Below the pieces are notes generated by a model. The model had not been told where the DNA came from, ran no database searches, and was given only the letters and a program-made list of their open reading frames with translations. From Burkholderiales bacterium (GTDB lineage Bacteria > Pseudomonadota > Gammaproteobacteria > Burkholderiales > Burkholderiaceae_F), in NCBI GenBank assembly GCA_016716275.1, contig JADJWR010000003.1:992001-1056000 (forward strand): a stretch of 64,000 nt of DNA, read 5' to 3'. The position numbers and the translations under genes are program-made. Positions 6,271 through 15,139 of the stretch are shown in pieces. Each line of letters opens with the position of its first letter. Within the stretch, counting starts at the first letter, position 1.

Positions 6271-9006
6271 ATGAAGAGGATGCTCTTCAATGCCACCCAC
6301 CCGGAGGAACTGCGGGTGGCGATCGTCGACGGCCAGCGGCTGGTCGACATCGACATCGAGACCGAGGGGCGTGAGCAGCGCAAGTCGAACATCTACAAGG
6401 GTGTCATCACCCGCGTCGAGCCGAGCCTGGAAGCCTGCTTCGTCGACTACGGCGAGGAAAGGCACGGCTTCCTGCCGTTCAAGGAGATATCGCGCAGCTT
6501 CTTCAGGGCCGGTGTCGACGTCGGCCGGGCCAGGATCAACGAGGCGGTGCGCGAAGGCGACGAGCTGATCGTCCAGGTCGAGAAGGAGGAGCGCGGCAGC
6601 AAGGGCGCGGCGCTCACCACCTTCATCTCGCTGGCCGGCCGCTATCTCGTGCTGATGCCCAACAATCCGCGCGGCGGCGGGGTGTCGCGGCGGATCGAGG
6701 GCGAGGACCGGCAGGAACTGCGCGAGGCGATGGACCAGCTCGAACTGCCGGCGGGCATGAGCGTCATCGCCCGCACCGCCGGCATCGGTCGCAGTGCCGA
6801 GGAACTGCAGTGGGACCTGAACTACCTGCTGAAGCTGTGGCACGCGATCGTCGATGCCGCCGCTGCCGTGTATCGCACCGAGGCCGGCGAATCGACGGCC
6901 GAACCGACCAGCGACGGCCGGAAGAACAAGCGGCTGAATCCGGCGCCGTTCCTCATCTTCGAGGAATCCAGCCTGGTCATCCGCGCCATCCGCGATTACT
7001 TCCACCCGTCGATCGGCGAGATCCTGGTCGACACCGACGAGATCGCCGACCAGGCCCAGCAGTTCATGGCGCACGTGATGCCGGACACGGTCAACCGGGT
7101 CAAGCGCTACAAGGACGACATTCCGCTGTTCTCGCGCTTCCAGATCGAGCACCAGATCGAGACGGCGCATTCGCGCATCGTGCAGCTGCCGTCGGGCGGC
7201 TCGATCGTCATCGACCACACCGAGGCGCTGGTGTCGATCGACGTGAACTCGGCGCGCGCCACCAAGGGCTCCGACATCGAGGAGACCGCCCTGCGCACCA
7301 ACCTCGAGGCGGCCGACGAGGCGGCCCGGCAGCTGCGCCTGCGCGACCTCGGCGGCCTGATCGTGATCGACTTCATCGACATGGAGGAGTCGAAGAACCA
7401 GCGCGCGGTGGAGAACAAGCTCAAGGAGGCCCTGCACTACGACCGCGCCCGCGTGCAGATGGGCAAGATCTCGCGCTTCGGCCTGATGGAGCTGTCGCGC
7501 CAGCGGCTGCGCCCGGCGCTGTCCGAAGGCAGTCACATCACCTGCCCGCGCTGCAACGGCGTCGGCGTGATCCGCGACACCGAGAGCTCCGCGCTGCACA
7601 TCCTGCGCATCATCCAGGAGGAGGCGATGAAGGAGAACACCGCCGCCATCCATGCGCAGGTGCCGGTCGACGCCGCCACCTACCTGCTCAACGAGAAGCG
7701 CGCCGACATCGCCAAGCTCGAGGCCCGTCTGCGCGTATCGATCGTGCTGATCCCGAACAAGCACCTCGAGACGCCGCACTACAAGGTCGAGCGCCTGCGC
7801 CACGACGACGAGCGGCTCGACCTGGCCAAGTCGAGCTACGAGCGGGCCGAGTCGCCGGCCGTCGACACGCCGTACGCCGCCGCCGCCGAGCCGGCCAAGC
7901 CGAAGCAGGAGGCGGTGGTTCGCGGCATCGTGCACGAGACGCCGGCACCAGTGGCGGCGCCGCCTCCGGCAGCGCTGTCGCCCGCGCCTGTCCTGCCGGC
8001 GGCCCCGCTGGCGAGGCCTTCGTTCCTCGCCCGGCTGTGGAATCTCGTCACCGGTCGCACGGTCACAGAACAGATCATCGTGCCGCCGGCGGCGCCGCCG
8101 GCGGCCGCCGAAGCCCGGCCGCCGCGCCCGGAACGTCCCGAGCGCAGCGGCGAGCGTGGCCGTGATCGTCGGGGCGGACGTGGCGGGCGTGGCGAACGAG
8201 CAGAGCGCGGTGAGCGTCGCGAGCGTGAGGCGGCGCCGGCGCGGGAACCCAGGGGGCAGCGCCCCTCGCAGGAAGCACCACGCCAGGCGGCGCCGGAGGC
8301 CGCTTCCGCCGCCCAGGAAGGCCGTGAGCGCGGCGAGCGCCGGGAACGCGACCGCCCTGCCCGCCCGCCGCGCGGCAAGCCCGTCGAGTCAGCCGCCGCC
8401 GTACCGGTGGAGCTCGCAGCTGCCGCCCCGGAGGAGATGCATCCCGTGGCGGCGCTGACGGCGGAATCGCCCGCCGGCGGCGCAGAGGAGGCCTCGGCCG
8501 AAGAGCGCCGCCGCCGGCGCGGGCGTCGTCGCCGCGGCCGCGGCGGTCGAGGTGAGGCCGATGGCCGCGAAGCGCCGTCGGGCGAGCAGGCGGATACCAC
8601 CGCGGCCGAGGAATCGGTCGGCGAGGCCGAGGTACCGGTCGAGGTGCATGCTGACGCGCAGGTCGAGGCGCAGGCTGAGGTGCCGGCTCCGTTGCCGGCG
8701 CTTGCCGAGTCCCCGAAGCCCGCGGCGCCATCGGACTCCGAGCCGCTGCCCGCTGCCGCGCCGATCATCGTTGCGCCGCCGGTCACGCCGGCACCGATGC
8801 CGGTGGACGATCTGCAGCCGATCCTCGAGCAGGCGGGCCTCAAACTGGTTCAGACCGAGCCGGGCAAGCTCGCCGACGTGCTGAATCGTTTCGCAAGCGA
8901 GGCGAAGCCGGTGCGCGTGCCGCGCGAGCGTCCGGTGCCGCCGCCGCTCGAGACCGGTCCGCTGGTCCAGGTCGAAACGCGCCGGACAGCGCCGCCGCAG
9001 CACTGA
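6271..9006 (+). CDS. rne: ribonuclease E
   Basis: Endoribonuclease that initiates mRNA decay and processes rRNA and tRNA precursors. I chose the ATG giving MKRMLFNATHPEELRVA, which matches RNase E N termini; the open frame extends further 5' without homology. The 911-aa product contains an S1 domain (about residues 35-120), catalytic aspartates in SIDVNSA (D324) and VIDFIDM (D367), and the zinc-link CPRC (C425/C428). From about residue 540 the sequence turns to Ala/Pro with an Arg/Gly/Glu-rich patch, the natively unfolded scaffold half. It is flanked by a hairpin terminator downstream. Confidence 0.97.
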   Translation: MKRMLFNATHPEELRVAIVDGQRLVDIDIETEGREQRKSNIYKGVITRVEPSLEACFVDYGEERHGFLPFKEISRSFFRAGVDVGRARINEAVREGDELIVQVEKEERGSKGAALTTFISLAGRYLVLMPNNPRGGGVSRRIEGEDRQELREAMDQLELPAGMSVIARTAGIGRSAEELQWDLNYLLKLWHAIVDAAAAVYRTEAGESTAEPTSDGRKNKRLNPAPFLIFEESSLVIRAIRDYFHPSIGEILVDTDEIADQAQQFMAHVMPDTVNRVKRYKDDIPLFSRFQIEHQIETAHSRIVQLPSGGSIVIDHTEALVSIDVNSARATKGSDIEETALRTNLEAADEAARQLRLRDLGGLIVIDFIDMEESKNQRAVENKLKEALHYDRARVQMGKISRFGLMELSRQRLRPALSEGSHITCPRCNGVGVIRDTESSALHILRIIQEEAMKENTAAIHAQVPVDAATYLLNEKRADIAKLEARLRVSIVLIPNKHLETPHYKVERLRHDDERLDLAKSSYERAESPAVDTPYAAAAEPAKPKQEAVVRGIVHETPAPVAAPPPAALSPAPVLPAAPLARPSFLARLWNLVTGRTVTEQIIVPPAAPPAAAEARPPRPERPERSGERGRDRRGGRGGRGERAERGERREREAAPAREPRGQRPSQEAPRQAAPEAASAAQEGRERGERRERDRPARPPRGKPVESAAAVPVELAAAAPEEMHPVAALTAESPAGGAEEASAEERRRRRGRRRRGRGGRGEADGREAPSGEQADTTAAEESVGEAEVPVEVHADAQVEAQAEVPAPLPALAESPKPAAPSDSEPLPAAAPIIVAPPVTPAPMPVDDLQPILEQAGLKLVQTEPGKLADVLNRFASEAKPVRVPRERPVPPPLETGPLVQVETRRTAPPQH

Positions 9007-9019
9007 CCGCGCGAGGCAC

Positions 9020-9043
9020 GGGCGCCGTCGCCTGACGGCGCCC
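9020..9043 (+). terminator. hairpin after rne
   Basis: A perfect 10-bp stem with a 4-nt GCCT loop begins 13 nt after the rne stop. Arms are GGGCGCCGTC and GACGGCGCCC. It is followed by TCTCC rather than a clean T run, so termination may be inefficient or the hairpin may mainly protect the mRNA 3' end. Confidence 0.65.
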
Positions 9044-9135
9044 TCTCCGGCCGCAAGGCAGCGCCGAGCGCGTGGTCATGACGGCACCCGGCCCCGTGGC
9101 GCGCCGTTAACATCCGTGCCGGAGCCGCAGCACCG

Positions 9136-10233
<1,098 letters not shown>

Positions 10234-10249
10234 CCGGCCGCCACCCACG

Positions 10250-10846
10250 ATGCGCATGCCGACCCGCGAGGAGATCACGGGGCTGGTGCTCGCCGGCGGC
10301 CGCGGCTCGCGGATGGGCGGCGTCGACAAGGGTCTGGTCGAGTTCAACGGGCGGACGCTCGTCGAGCGGGTGATCGATCGGATCCGCCCGCAGGTCGGCA
10401 TGCTGATGATCAGCGCCAATCGCAACGTCGACGTCTATCGAACCTTCGGCCATCCGGTGCTGCTCGACGCCGCCGACGGCCTGGAGGCCTTTCCCGGGCC
10501 GCTGGCCGGCCTTCTGGCGGGGCTGCGCGCCGCGGCCACGCCGTGGCTCGCTACCGTGCCCTGCGATGCGCCGTTCCTGCCGGCCGACCTGGTGAGCCGG
10601 CTGGTGTCATCGCTCGGCCGCAGTCGCGCCGCGATGGCCAGCGTGGGCGACCGCGCCGAGCCGGTCTTCTGCCTGGCGCACATCGATCTGGCCGACGAAC
10701 TGGCCACCGCGCTCGCCAACGGCGAACGCCGCGCCGAGGCTTGGCTGAGGAGCATCGGCGCGGCGCCGGCGGTGTTCCTGCATCCCGAGCAGTTCGCCAA
10801 CCTGAATACCCTGCAGGAGCTGCGAGCCCGCGATGCCCGCCAATGA
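10250..10846 (+). CDS. mobA: molybdenum cofactor guanylyltransferase MobA
   Basis: Attaches GMP to Mo-molybdopterin to give the MGD form of the cofactor. The 198-aa protein shows the nucleotidyltransferase signature LAGGRGSRMGGVDKGL near the N terminus and the metal-binding VPCDAPFLP segment around residue 105. An alternative ATG lies two codons downstream. It begins 16 nt after moaA and its end overlaps the moeA start by 14 nt. Presence of MobA implies bis-MGD enzymes such as formate dehydrogenase or nitrate reductase elsewhere in the genome. Confidence 0.93.
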   Translation: MRMPTREEITGLVLAGGRGSRMGGVDKGLVEFNGRTLVERVIDRIRPQVGMLMISANRNVDVYRTFGHPVLLDAADGLEAFPGPLAGLLAGLRAAATPWLATVPCDAPFLPADLVSRLVSSLGRSRAAMASVGDRAEPVFCLAHIDLADELATALANGERRAEAWLRSIGAAPAVFLHPEQFANLNTLQELRARDARQ

Positions 10847-12050
10847 ACTGACGCTCGGCCAGGCGTTCGACGAGCTGATCCGGGGGCTGTCGCCCATCGC
10901 GCAGACGGAACGGATCGAGGCCCGTGCCGCCGCCGGTCGCCTACTCGCCGAGGACGTCGTCTCGGCGGTCGACCTGCCGGCCTTCGACAACTCGGCGATG
11001 GACGGCTATGCGTTGCGCTTGGCCGACCTGCAGCCAGGCCACTGGCTGCACGAGATCGGCCGCGCCTACGCCGGCCACCCGTTCGGCGGACGCATCGATA
11101 CCGGCACCTGCGTGCGCATCATGACCGGTGCCCCGTTGCCCGACGGCGCCGACACGGTGGTGATGCTGGAGGACGTGAGCGCCGACGGCGGCATCGTCCG
11201 CGTCGAGCGACTGCCACTTCCTGGCGCCAACATCCGCCGGCGCGGCGAGCACATCGCCGTCGGCGATCTCGCCCTGCCGGCCGGCCGGCACCTGCGCGCC
11301 GCCGACGTCGGCCTCGCCGCAGCGGTCGGCGCGGCGCGGCTCACGGTTCGCCGCCGGCTGCGCGTCGGCGTGGTTTCCACCGGCGATGAACTCGCCGATC
11401 CGCCGCAGGTCCTGCACGCCGGCGCCAGCTTCGATGCCAATCGGCCGCTGCTCGCCGCGAGCCTCGGTCGCCTCGGCTTCGAAACGCACGACCTGGGCAT
11501 CTGTGGCGACTCGGCACAGGCGTTCGCCGCCGTGCTGGCGCAGGCTCGCCGACTCGGTCTCGACGCGCTGGTCGCCAGCGGCGGCGCCGCGCAGGGTGAC
11601 GCGGACATCGTCCGCGCGGCTCCCGGGGTGCGCTTCGTTGCGCTGAACATCCGACCCGGGCGCGGCATCGCCTTCGCCCGCTTCGACGAGGGCGGCCCGA
11701 TGATGGCGATGCTCGGCCTGCCCGGCAACGTCGTCGCCGCCTACGTGATGTTCCATTTGCTGGCAAGGCCGCTGCTGCTGCACCTCGCGGGATGCCGGGC
11801 AACCCTGCCGTCGCCGATTCCGCTGCCGCTCGCAGGCGCTGTTCGCCTGCGCGGCGGACGTATCGACTACCGCCGGGCGCGCTTCGTCCGCGAGCCGGCA
11901 GGGCGGCTGCTGGTCGAGCCGCTACGCGAGCAGGGTTCGGCGATGCTGCGCACCGTCACCGAGGCCGATGCACTGATCGCGCTCGGCCCACGCGACGCCT
12001 ACGCGGCCGGCGAGCTGGTCGACACGCTGCCGCTGGCGCTGTTCGACTGA
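10833..12050 (+). CDS. moeA: MoeA-family molybdopterin molybdenumtransferase, divergent copy
   Basis: MoeA inserts molybdate into adenylated molybdopterin. This 405-aa copy has the DNSAMDGYA, GAPLPDGADTVV and STGDELA blocks. Two normally strict motifs differ: SGGVSxG is SGGAAQGDAD, and the PGNPV turn is PGNVV. The second MoeA of this window (40132-41325) has both motifs in standard form. It is coupled to mobA by a 14-nt overlap. It may be a specialised or slower MoeA, or a MoeA-like protein with altered ligand preference. Confidence 0.85.
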   Translation: MPANELTLGQAFDELIRGLSPIAQTERIEARAAAGRLLAEDVVSAVDLPAFDNSAMDGYALRLADLQPGHWLHEIGRAYAGHPFGGRIDTGTCVRIMTGAPLPDGADTVVMLEDVSADGGIVRVERLPLPGANIRRRGEHIAVGDLALPAGRHLRAADVGLAAAVGAARLTVRRRLRVGVVSTGDELADPPQVLHAGASFDANRPLLAASLGRLGFETHDLGICGDSAQAFAAVLAQARRLGLDALVASGGAAQGDADIVRAAPGVRFVALNIRPGRGIAFARFDEGGPMMAMLGLPGNVVAAYVMFHLLARPLLLHLAGCRATLPSPIPLPLAGAVRLRGGRIDYRRARFVREPAGRLLVEPLREQGSAMLRTVTEADALIALGPRDAYAAGELVDTLPLALFD

Positions 12051-12114
12051 GACACACCAGGGCTCTTTGCCAGGAGGCGGTGATCCCGCCGGCCAGCGCG
12101 CCCGCGCCGCCGCC

Positions 12115-13545
12115 CTAGAAGCGTTTCATCAGTTCCAGCATCCGCCGCACGGCCTGACCGTACGGCGGCATGAACAGGCCCATGCCGTTCAGCTTCGACT
12201 GAACGAACACCGGCGTCATCTTGCTGAACGTCTCGAAACCGTGACGGCCGTGGTAGTGCCCCATGCCGGACGGGCCGACGCCGCCGAACGGCAGTTCCTC
12301 CTGCGCCACGTGCATCAGCGTCTCGTTGACGCATACGCCGCCGGCCTGCGTGTTATGAAGGGCCCAGGAGGTGCGCTGCTCGTCCTCGTCGAACCAGTAC
12401 AGGGCGAGCGGCTTGGGCATGGCGCTGATGTGGGCGACTGCGTCCTCGATTCGGTCGTAGGGCACCAGCGGCAGCAGCGGCCCGAAGATCTCCTCGCGCA
12501 TCACATCGAGTGCGGCCGGCGGATCGATCAGCAGCGCCGGCGCCAGGCGATGGGCAGCGTTGTCGCGCGCGCGGCCATCGAACAGCGTCTCGATCCGCAC
12601 GCCGGCCTCCTTCGCCTGGTCGAGGTAGCCGGTCAGCCGCTCGTAATGCCGCTGGCTGACCACCGCGCAGAAGTCACGATTGCCCAGCCCGGCCGGAAAC
12701 ATCCGGCGCGCCTGCGCTCTCGCCTCGCGGACGAAGGGCTTGACCATCTCGCGCGGCAGCAGCACGTAGTCCGGCGCCACGCAGGTCTGGCCGGCATTGA
12801 GCAACTTGCCGGCGAGGATGCGAGTGGCGGCCCGCTGCACCGGGTACTCCGGCGCCACCACCGTCGGCGACTTGCCGCCGAGTTCCAGCGTGACCGGCGT
12901 CAGGTTGGCCGCCGCCGCCGCCATCACCCGCTTGCCGACCTTCGTCGAGCCGGTGAACAGCAGGTGATCGAACGGCAGCTCCGAGAATGCCTGCGCCACG
13001 GTGGCGTCGCCGGTGACCACGGCGGCCTCCTCCGGCGCGAAGTACTTCTCGACCAGCCGCCTGAACAGCGCCGAGAAGGCCGGCGTGAATTCGGACATCT
13101 TGACCAGCGCGCGATTGCCGGCGACCAGCGCGCCGACCATCGGACCGACGGCCAGGTAGAGCGGGTAGTTCCAGGGCACGATGATGCCGACCACGCCGAG
13201 CGGCCGCGGCTGGATCTCGGCGCGAGCCGGCAGGAACCACTTGGAGACCCAGACCCGCTCGGGCCTCATCCACCGCTCGCCGGAGCGCAACGCGCCGTTG
13301 ATCTCGGCCAGCGACGGATAGACCTCGGCGATCTGAGTCTCGATCGCCGGCCGGCCGCCGAAATCGGCGTCGATCGTTCGCTCGATCTCTTCCTCGTTGT
13401 CGCCGACCAGCCGGCGCAGCCGCTGCAGGCGATCGCGACGCTCCGGCCACTGCGAGTGCGGCTTCTGGGCAAACGCGGCACGCTGCAACTCGAAAAGCGA
13501 CTGCATGTCGGTCGGCATATCGTTGGCTTTCATCGGTTCGATCAT
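12115..13545 (-). CDS. aldehyde dehydrogenase, coniferyl-aldehyde-dehydrogenase-like
   Basis: NAD(P)-dependent aldehyde dehydrogenase of 476 aa. Catalytic cysteine C255 sits in NAGQTCVAPDY and the general base E221 in LELGGKSP; the Rossmann segment is FTGSTKVGK. The short form without an N-terminal extension and the APDYVLLP context after the cysteine resemble coniferyl/long-chain aldehyde dehydrogenases (CalB type). Substrate is not certain. A downstream ATG (fifth codon) is an alternative start. It is divergent from a CNT nucleoside transporter, sharing a palindromic intergenic region. Confidence 0.85.
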   Translation of the reverse strand: MIEPMKANDMPTDMQSLFELQRAAFAQKPHSQWPERRDRLQRLRRLVGDNEEEIERTIDADFGGRPAIETQIAEVYPSLAEINGALRSGERWMRPERVWVSKWFLPARAEIQPRPLGVVGIIVPWNYPLYLAVGPMVGALVAGNRALVKMSEFTPAFSALFRRLVEKYFAPEEAAVVTGDATVAQAFSELPFDHLLFTGSTKVGKRVMAAAAANLTPVTLELGGKSPTVVAPEYPVQRAATRILAGKLLNAGQTCVAPDYVLLPREMVKPFVREARAQARRMFPAGLGNRDFCAVVSQRHYERLTGYLDQAKEAGVRIETLFDGRARDNAAHRLAPALLIDPPAALDVMREEIFGPLLPLVPYDRIEDAVAHISAMPKPLALYWFDEDEQRTSWALHNTQAGGVCVNETLMHVAQEELPFGGVGPSGMGHYHGRHGFETFSKMTPVFVQSKLNGMGLFMPPYGQAVRRMLELMKRF

Positions 13546-13652
13546 GTCGGTGACTCAAACAAACACATGTTAGTGGCCGCAGCTGCCGCAAGCGCCGAGC
13601 AAGTGCACTAACCCGAGGGGCGGCGCCGCGGCCAGGCTGCCAGCGCAAGTGC

Positions 13653-13669
13653 TTGTCGCGACGCGACAA
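13653..13669. promoter_or_regulatory. 17-bp perfect palindrome between divergent ald and nucleoside-transporter genes
   Basis: TTGTCGCG-A-CGCGACAA is a perfect 8-bp inverted repeat around one central base. It lies 36 nt before the transporter ATG and 108 nt before the aldehyde dehydrogenase start, the expected place for an operator or activator site. I do not recognise the regulator. Confidence 0.55.
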
Positions 13670-13704
13670 TTGCTGCACAGTTCGGCCGCCCATCGCAGCC
13701 GCCC

Positions 13705-14949
13705 ATGACGATCCTCCATCAGTTGCTCGGCATTGCCGCCATGCTCGGGTTCGCCTGGGCGATCTCGGAGGACCGGCGGGCCGTGTCCTGGCGCACGGTC
13801 GGTGTCGGCATCCTGCTGGCGCTGGCGCTGGCAGCGGTGATGCTCAAGGTGCCACCGGTGGCCACGGCGCTGCAGTCGCTCAACGGGCTCGTCGAGGCGT
13901 TGAACAGGGCCACCCTGGCGGGTACGTCGTTCGTCTTCGGCTACCTCGGCGGCGGGCAACTGCCATTCAGCCCGAGCCATCCACAGTCGGCTTTCATCCT
14001 GGCGTTCCAGGCACTGCCGCTGGTGCTGCTGATCTCGGCGCTAGCGGCTCTGCTGTTCCACTGGCGCGTGATGCCGCTGCTGGTGCACGCCTTTGCCTGG
14101 GTCCTGCGACGGACAGTCGGCGTCGGCGGCGCGGTTGGCGTGTCGGCGGCGGCCAACGTCTTCGTCGGCATGGTCGAGGCGCCGCTGGTCGTCGCGCCCT
14201 ACCTTGCCCGACTGACGCGCGGCGAGCTTTTCATCGTCATGAACTGCGGCATGGCGACGATCGCCGGCACCGTGCTCGTGCTCTATGCGACCTTCCTCGC
14301 GCCGGTGCTGCCGAACGCCCTGGTCCATCTGCTGGTGGCGTCGTTCGTCGCCACTCCCGTGGCCATCGCGGTGGCGGCGCTGATGGTGCCGTCGCCGCTG
14401 CGCGACGACTCGGTGGTCCGCCTCGCGCGCCAGGACGCCAACGCGGTGGCGGCGGTGACGCGCGGCACGCTCGAAGGCCTGCAACTGCTGCTGAACATCG
14501 TCGCCATGCTGGTCGTCTTCGTCTCCCTGGTGGCGCTGGCCAATGCGGCCCTGACGCTGCTGCCGTCGCTCGACGGAAAGCCGCTGTCGCTGGAACGCAT
14601 CCTCGGCTGGCTCTTCGCGCCGCTGGCATGGCTGGTCGGCGTGCCGCTGCACGAGGCGGCGATCGCCGGCAACCTGCTCGGCAAGAAGACCGTCCTGAAC
14701 GAGTTCATCGCCTACCTGGAGCTCGCCCGCCTGCCAGCCGACGAGCTTTCACCGCGCAGCCGCCTGCTGATGACCTATGCGCTGTGCGGCTTTGCCAACT
14801 TCGGCAGCCTCGGCATCATGCTTGGCGGCCTCGATGCGCTGCTGCCGCGCGAGCGCCGCGCCGAACTGGCCGAACTGGGTATGAAGTCGGTGCTTGCCGG
14901 CCTGCTGTCGACCTGCCTGACGGCCGCGCTGGTGGGGCTGCTGCTGTGA
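13705..14949 (+). CDS. concentrative nucleoside transporter (CNT/NupC family)
   Basis: Cation-coupled nucleoside uptake protein of 414 aa in the inner membrane. About ten hydrophobic segments are visible, starting at residues 3-20 and 32-50. CNT signatures are present: NVFVGMVEAPLVVAPY (residues 151-166) and the C-terminal ALCGFANFGSLGIMLGGL. The Glu-Ala-Pro and Phe-Ala-Asn elements are substrate and cation site motifs in this family. The stop overlaps the next gene by GTGA. Divergence from an aldehyde dehydrogenase may indicate joint use of nucleoside-derived carbon, but that is inference. Confidence 0.88.
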   Translation: MTILHQLLGIAAMLGFAWAISEDRRAVSWRTVGVGILLALALAAVMLKVPPVATALQSLNGLVEALNRATLAGTSFVFGYLGGGQLPFSPSHPQSAFILAFQALPLVLLISALAALLFHWRVMPLLVHAFAWVLRRTVGVGGAVGVSAAANVFVGMVEAPLVVAPYLARLTRGELFIVMNCGMATIAGTVLVLYATFLAPVLPNALVHLLVASFVATPVAIAVAALMVPSPLRDDSVVRLARQDANAVAAVTRGTLEGLQLLLNIVAMLVVFVSLVALANAALTLLPSLDGKPLSLERILGWLFAPLAWLVGVPLHEAAIAGNLLGKKTVLNEFIAYLELARLPADELSPRSRLLMTYALCGFANFGSLGIMLGGLDALLPRERRAELAELGMKSVLAGLLSTCLTAALVGLLL

Positions 14950-15060
14950 CGGAGCTGCGTGGCCGGCGCGTCGTCCTGCGCAACTGGCGCGACGACGATC
15001 TCGAACCGTTCGCTGCGCTGAACGCCGACCCGGCCGTGACCGAGTTCCTCGCCGGCCCCC
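14946..15060 (+). pseudogene. N-terminal fragment of a GNAT-family N-acetyltransferase
   Basis: Starting at a GTG that overlaps the transporter stop, the frame reads RGRRVVLRNWRDDDLEPF and then ALNADPAVTEFLAGP, the usual first strand and helix of RimJ/RimL-type acetyltransferases. After 38 codons it hits a C5G12 homopolymer and the rest of the GNAT fold (about 130 residues with the acetyl-CoA loop) is missing. The frame then drifts through unrelated residues and ends antisense to aceB. Either a real truncation or a local sequence/assembly fault at the homopolymer. Confidence 0.6.
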
Positions 15061-15072
15061 GGGGGGGGGGGG
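15056..15072. repeat. C5G12 homopolymer junction
   Basis: Five C followed by twelve G, by far the longest homopolymer I see in the window. It coincides exactly with the point where the GNAT reading frame loses homology. Nothing recognisable lies between it and the aceB stop at 15140. Confidence 0.9.
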
Positions 15073-15139
15073 AGGCTCCGGGCGCGCTGATCGCCAGCGG
15101 GGGCGGCCACCACCGCCCTCGTCGTGGTGCCGATCGCCG

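Noticed and set aside
15073..15139. Continuation of the GNAT protein after the poly-G run
   Set aside because: ALIAS...HH faintly recalls a GNAT helix, but the frame then runs antisense into aceB and no acetyl-CoA loop appears.
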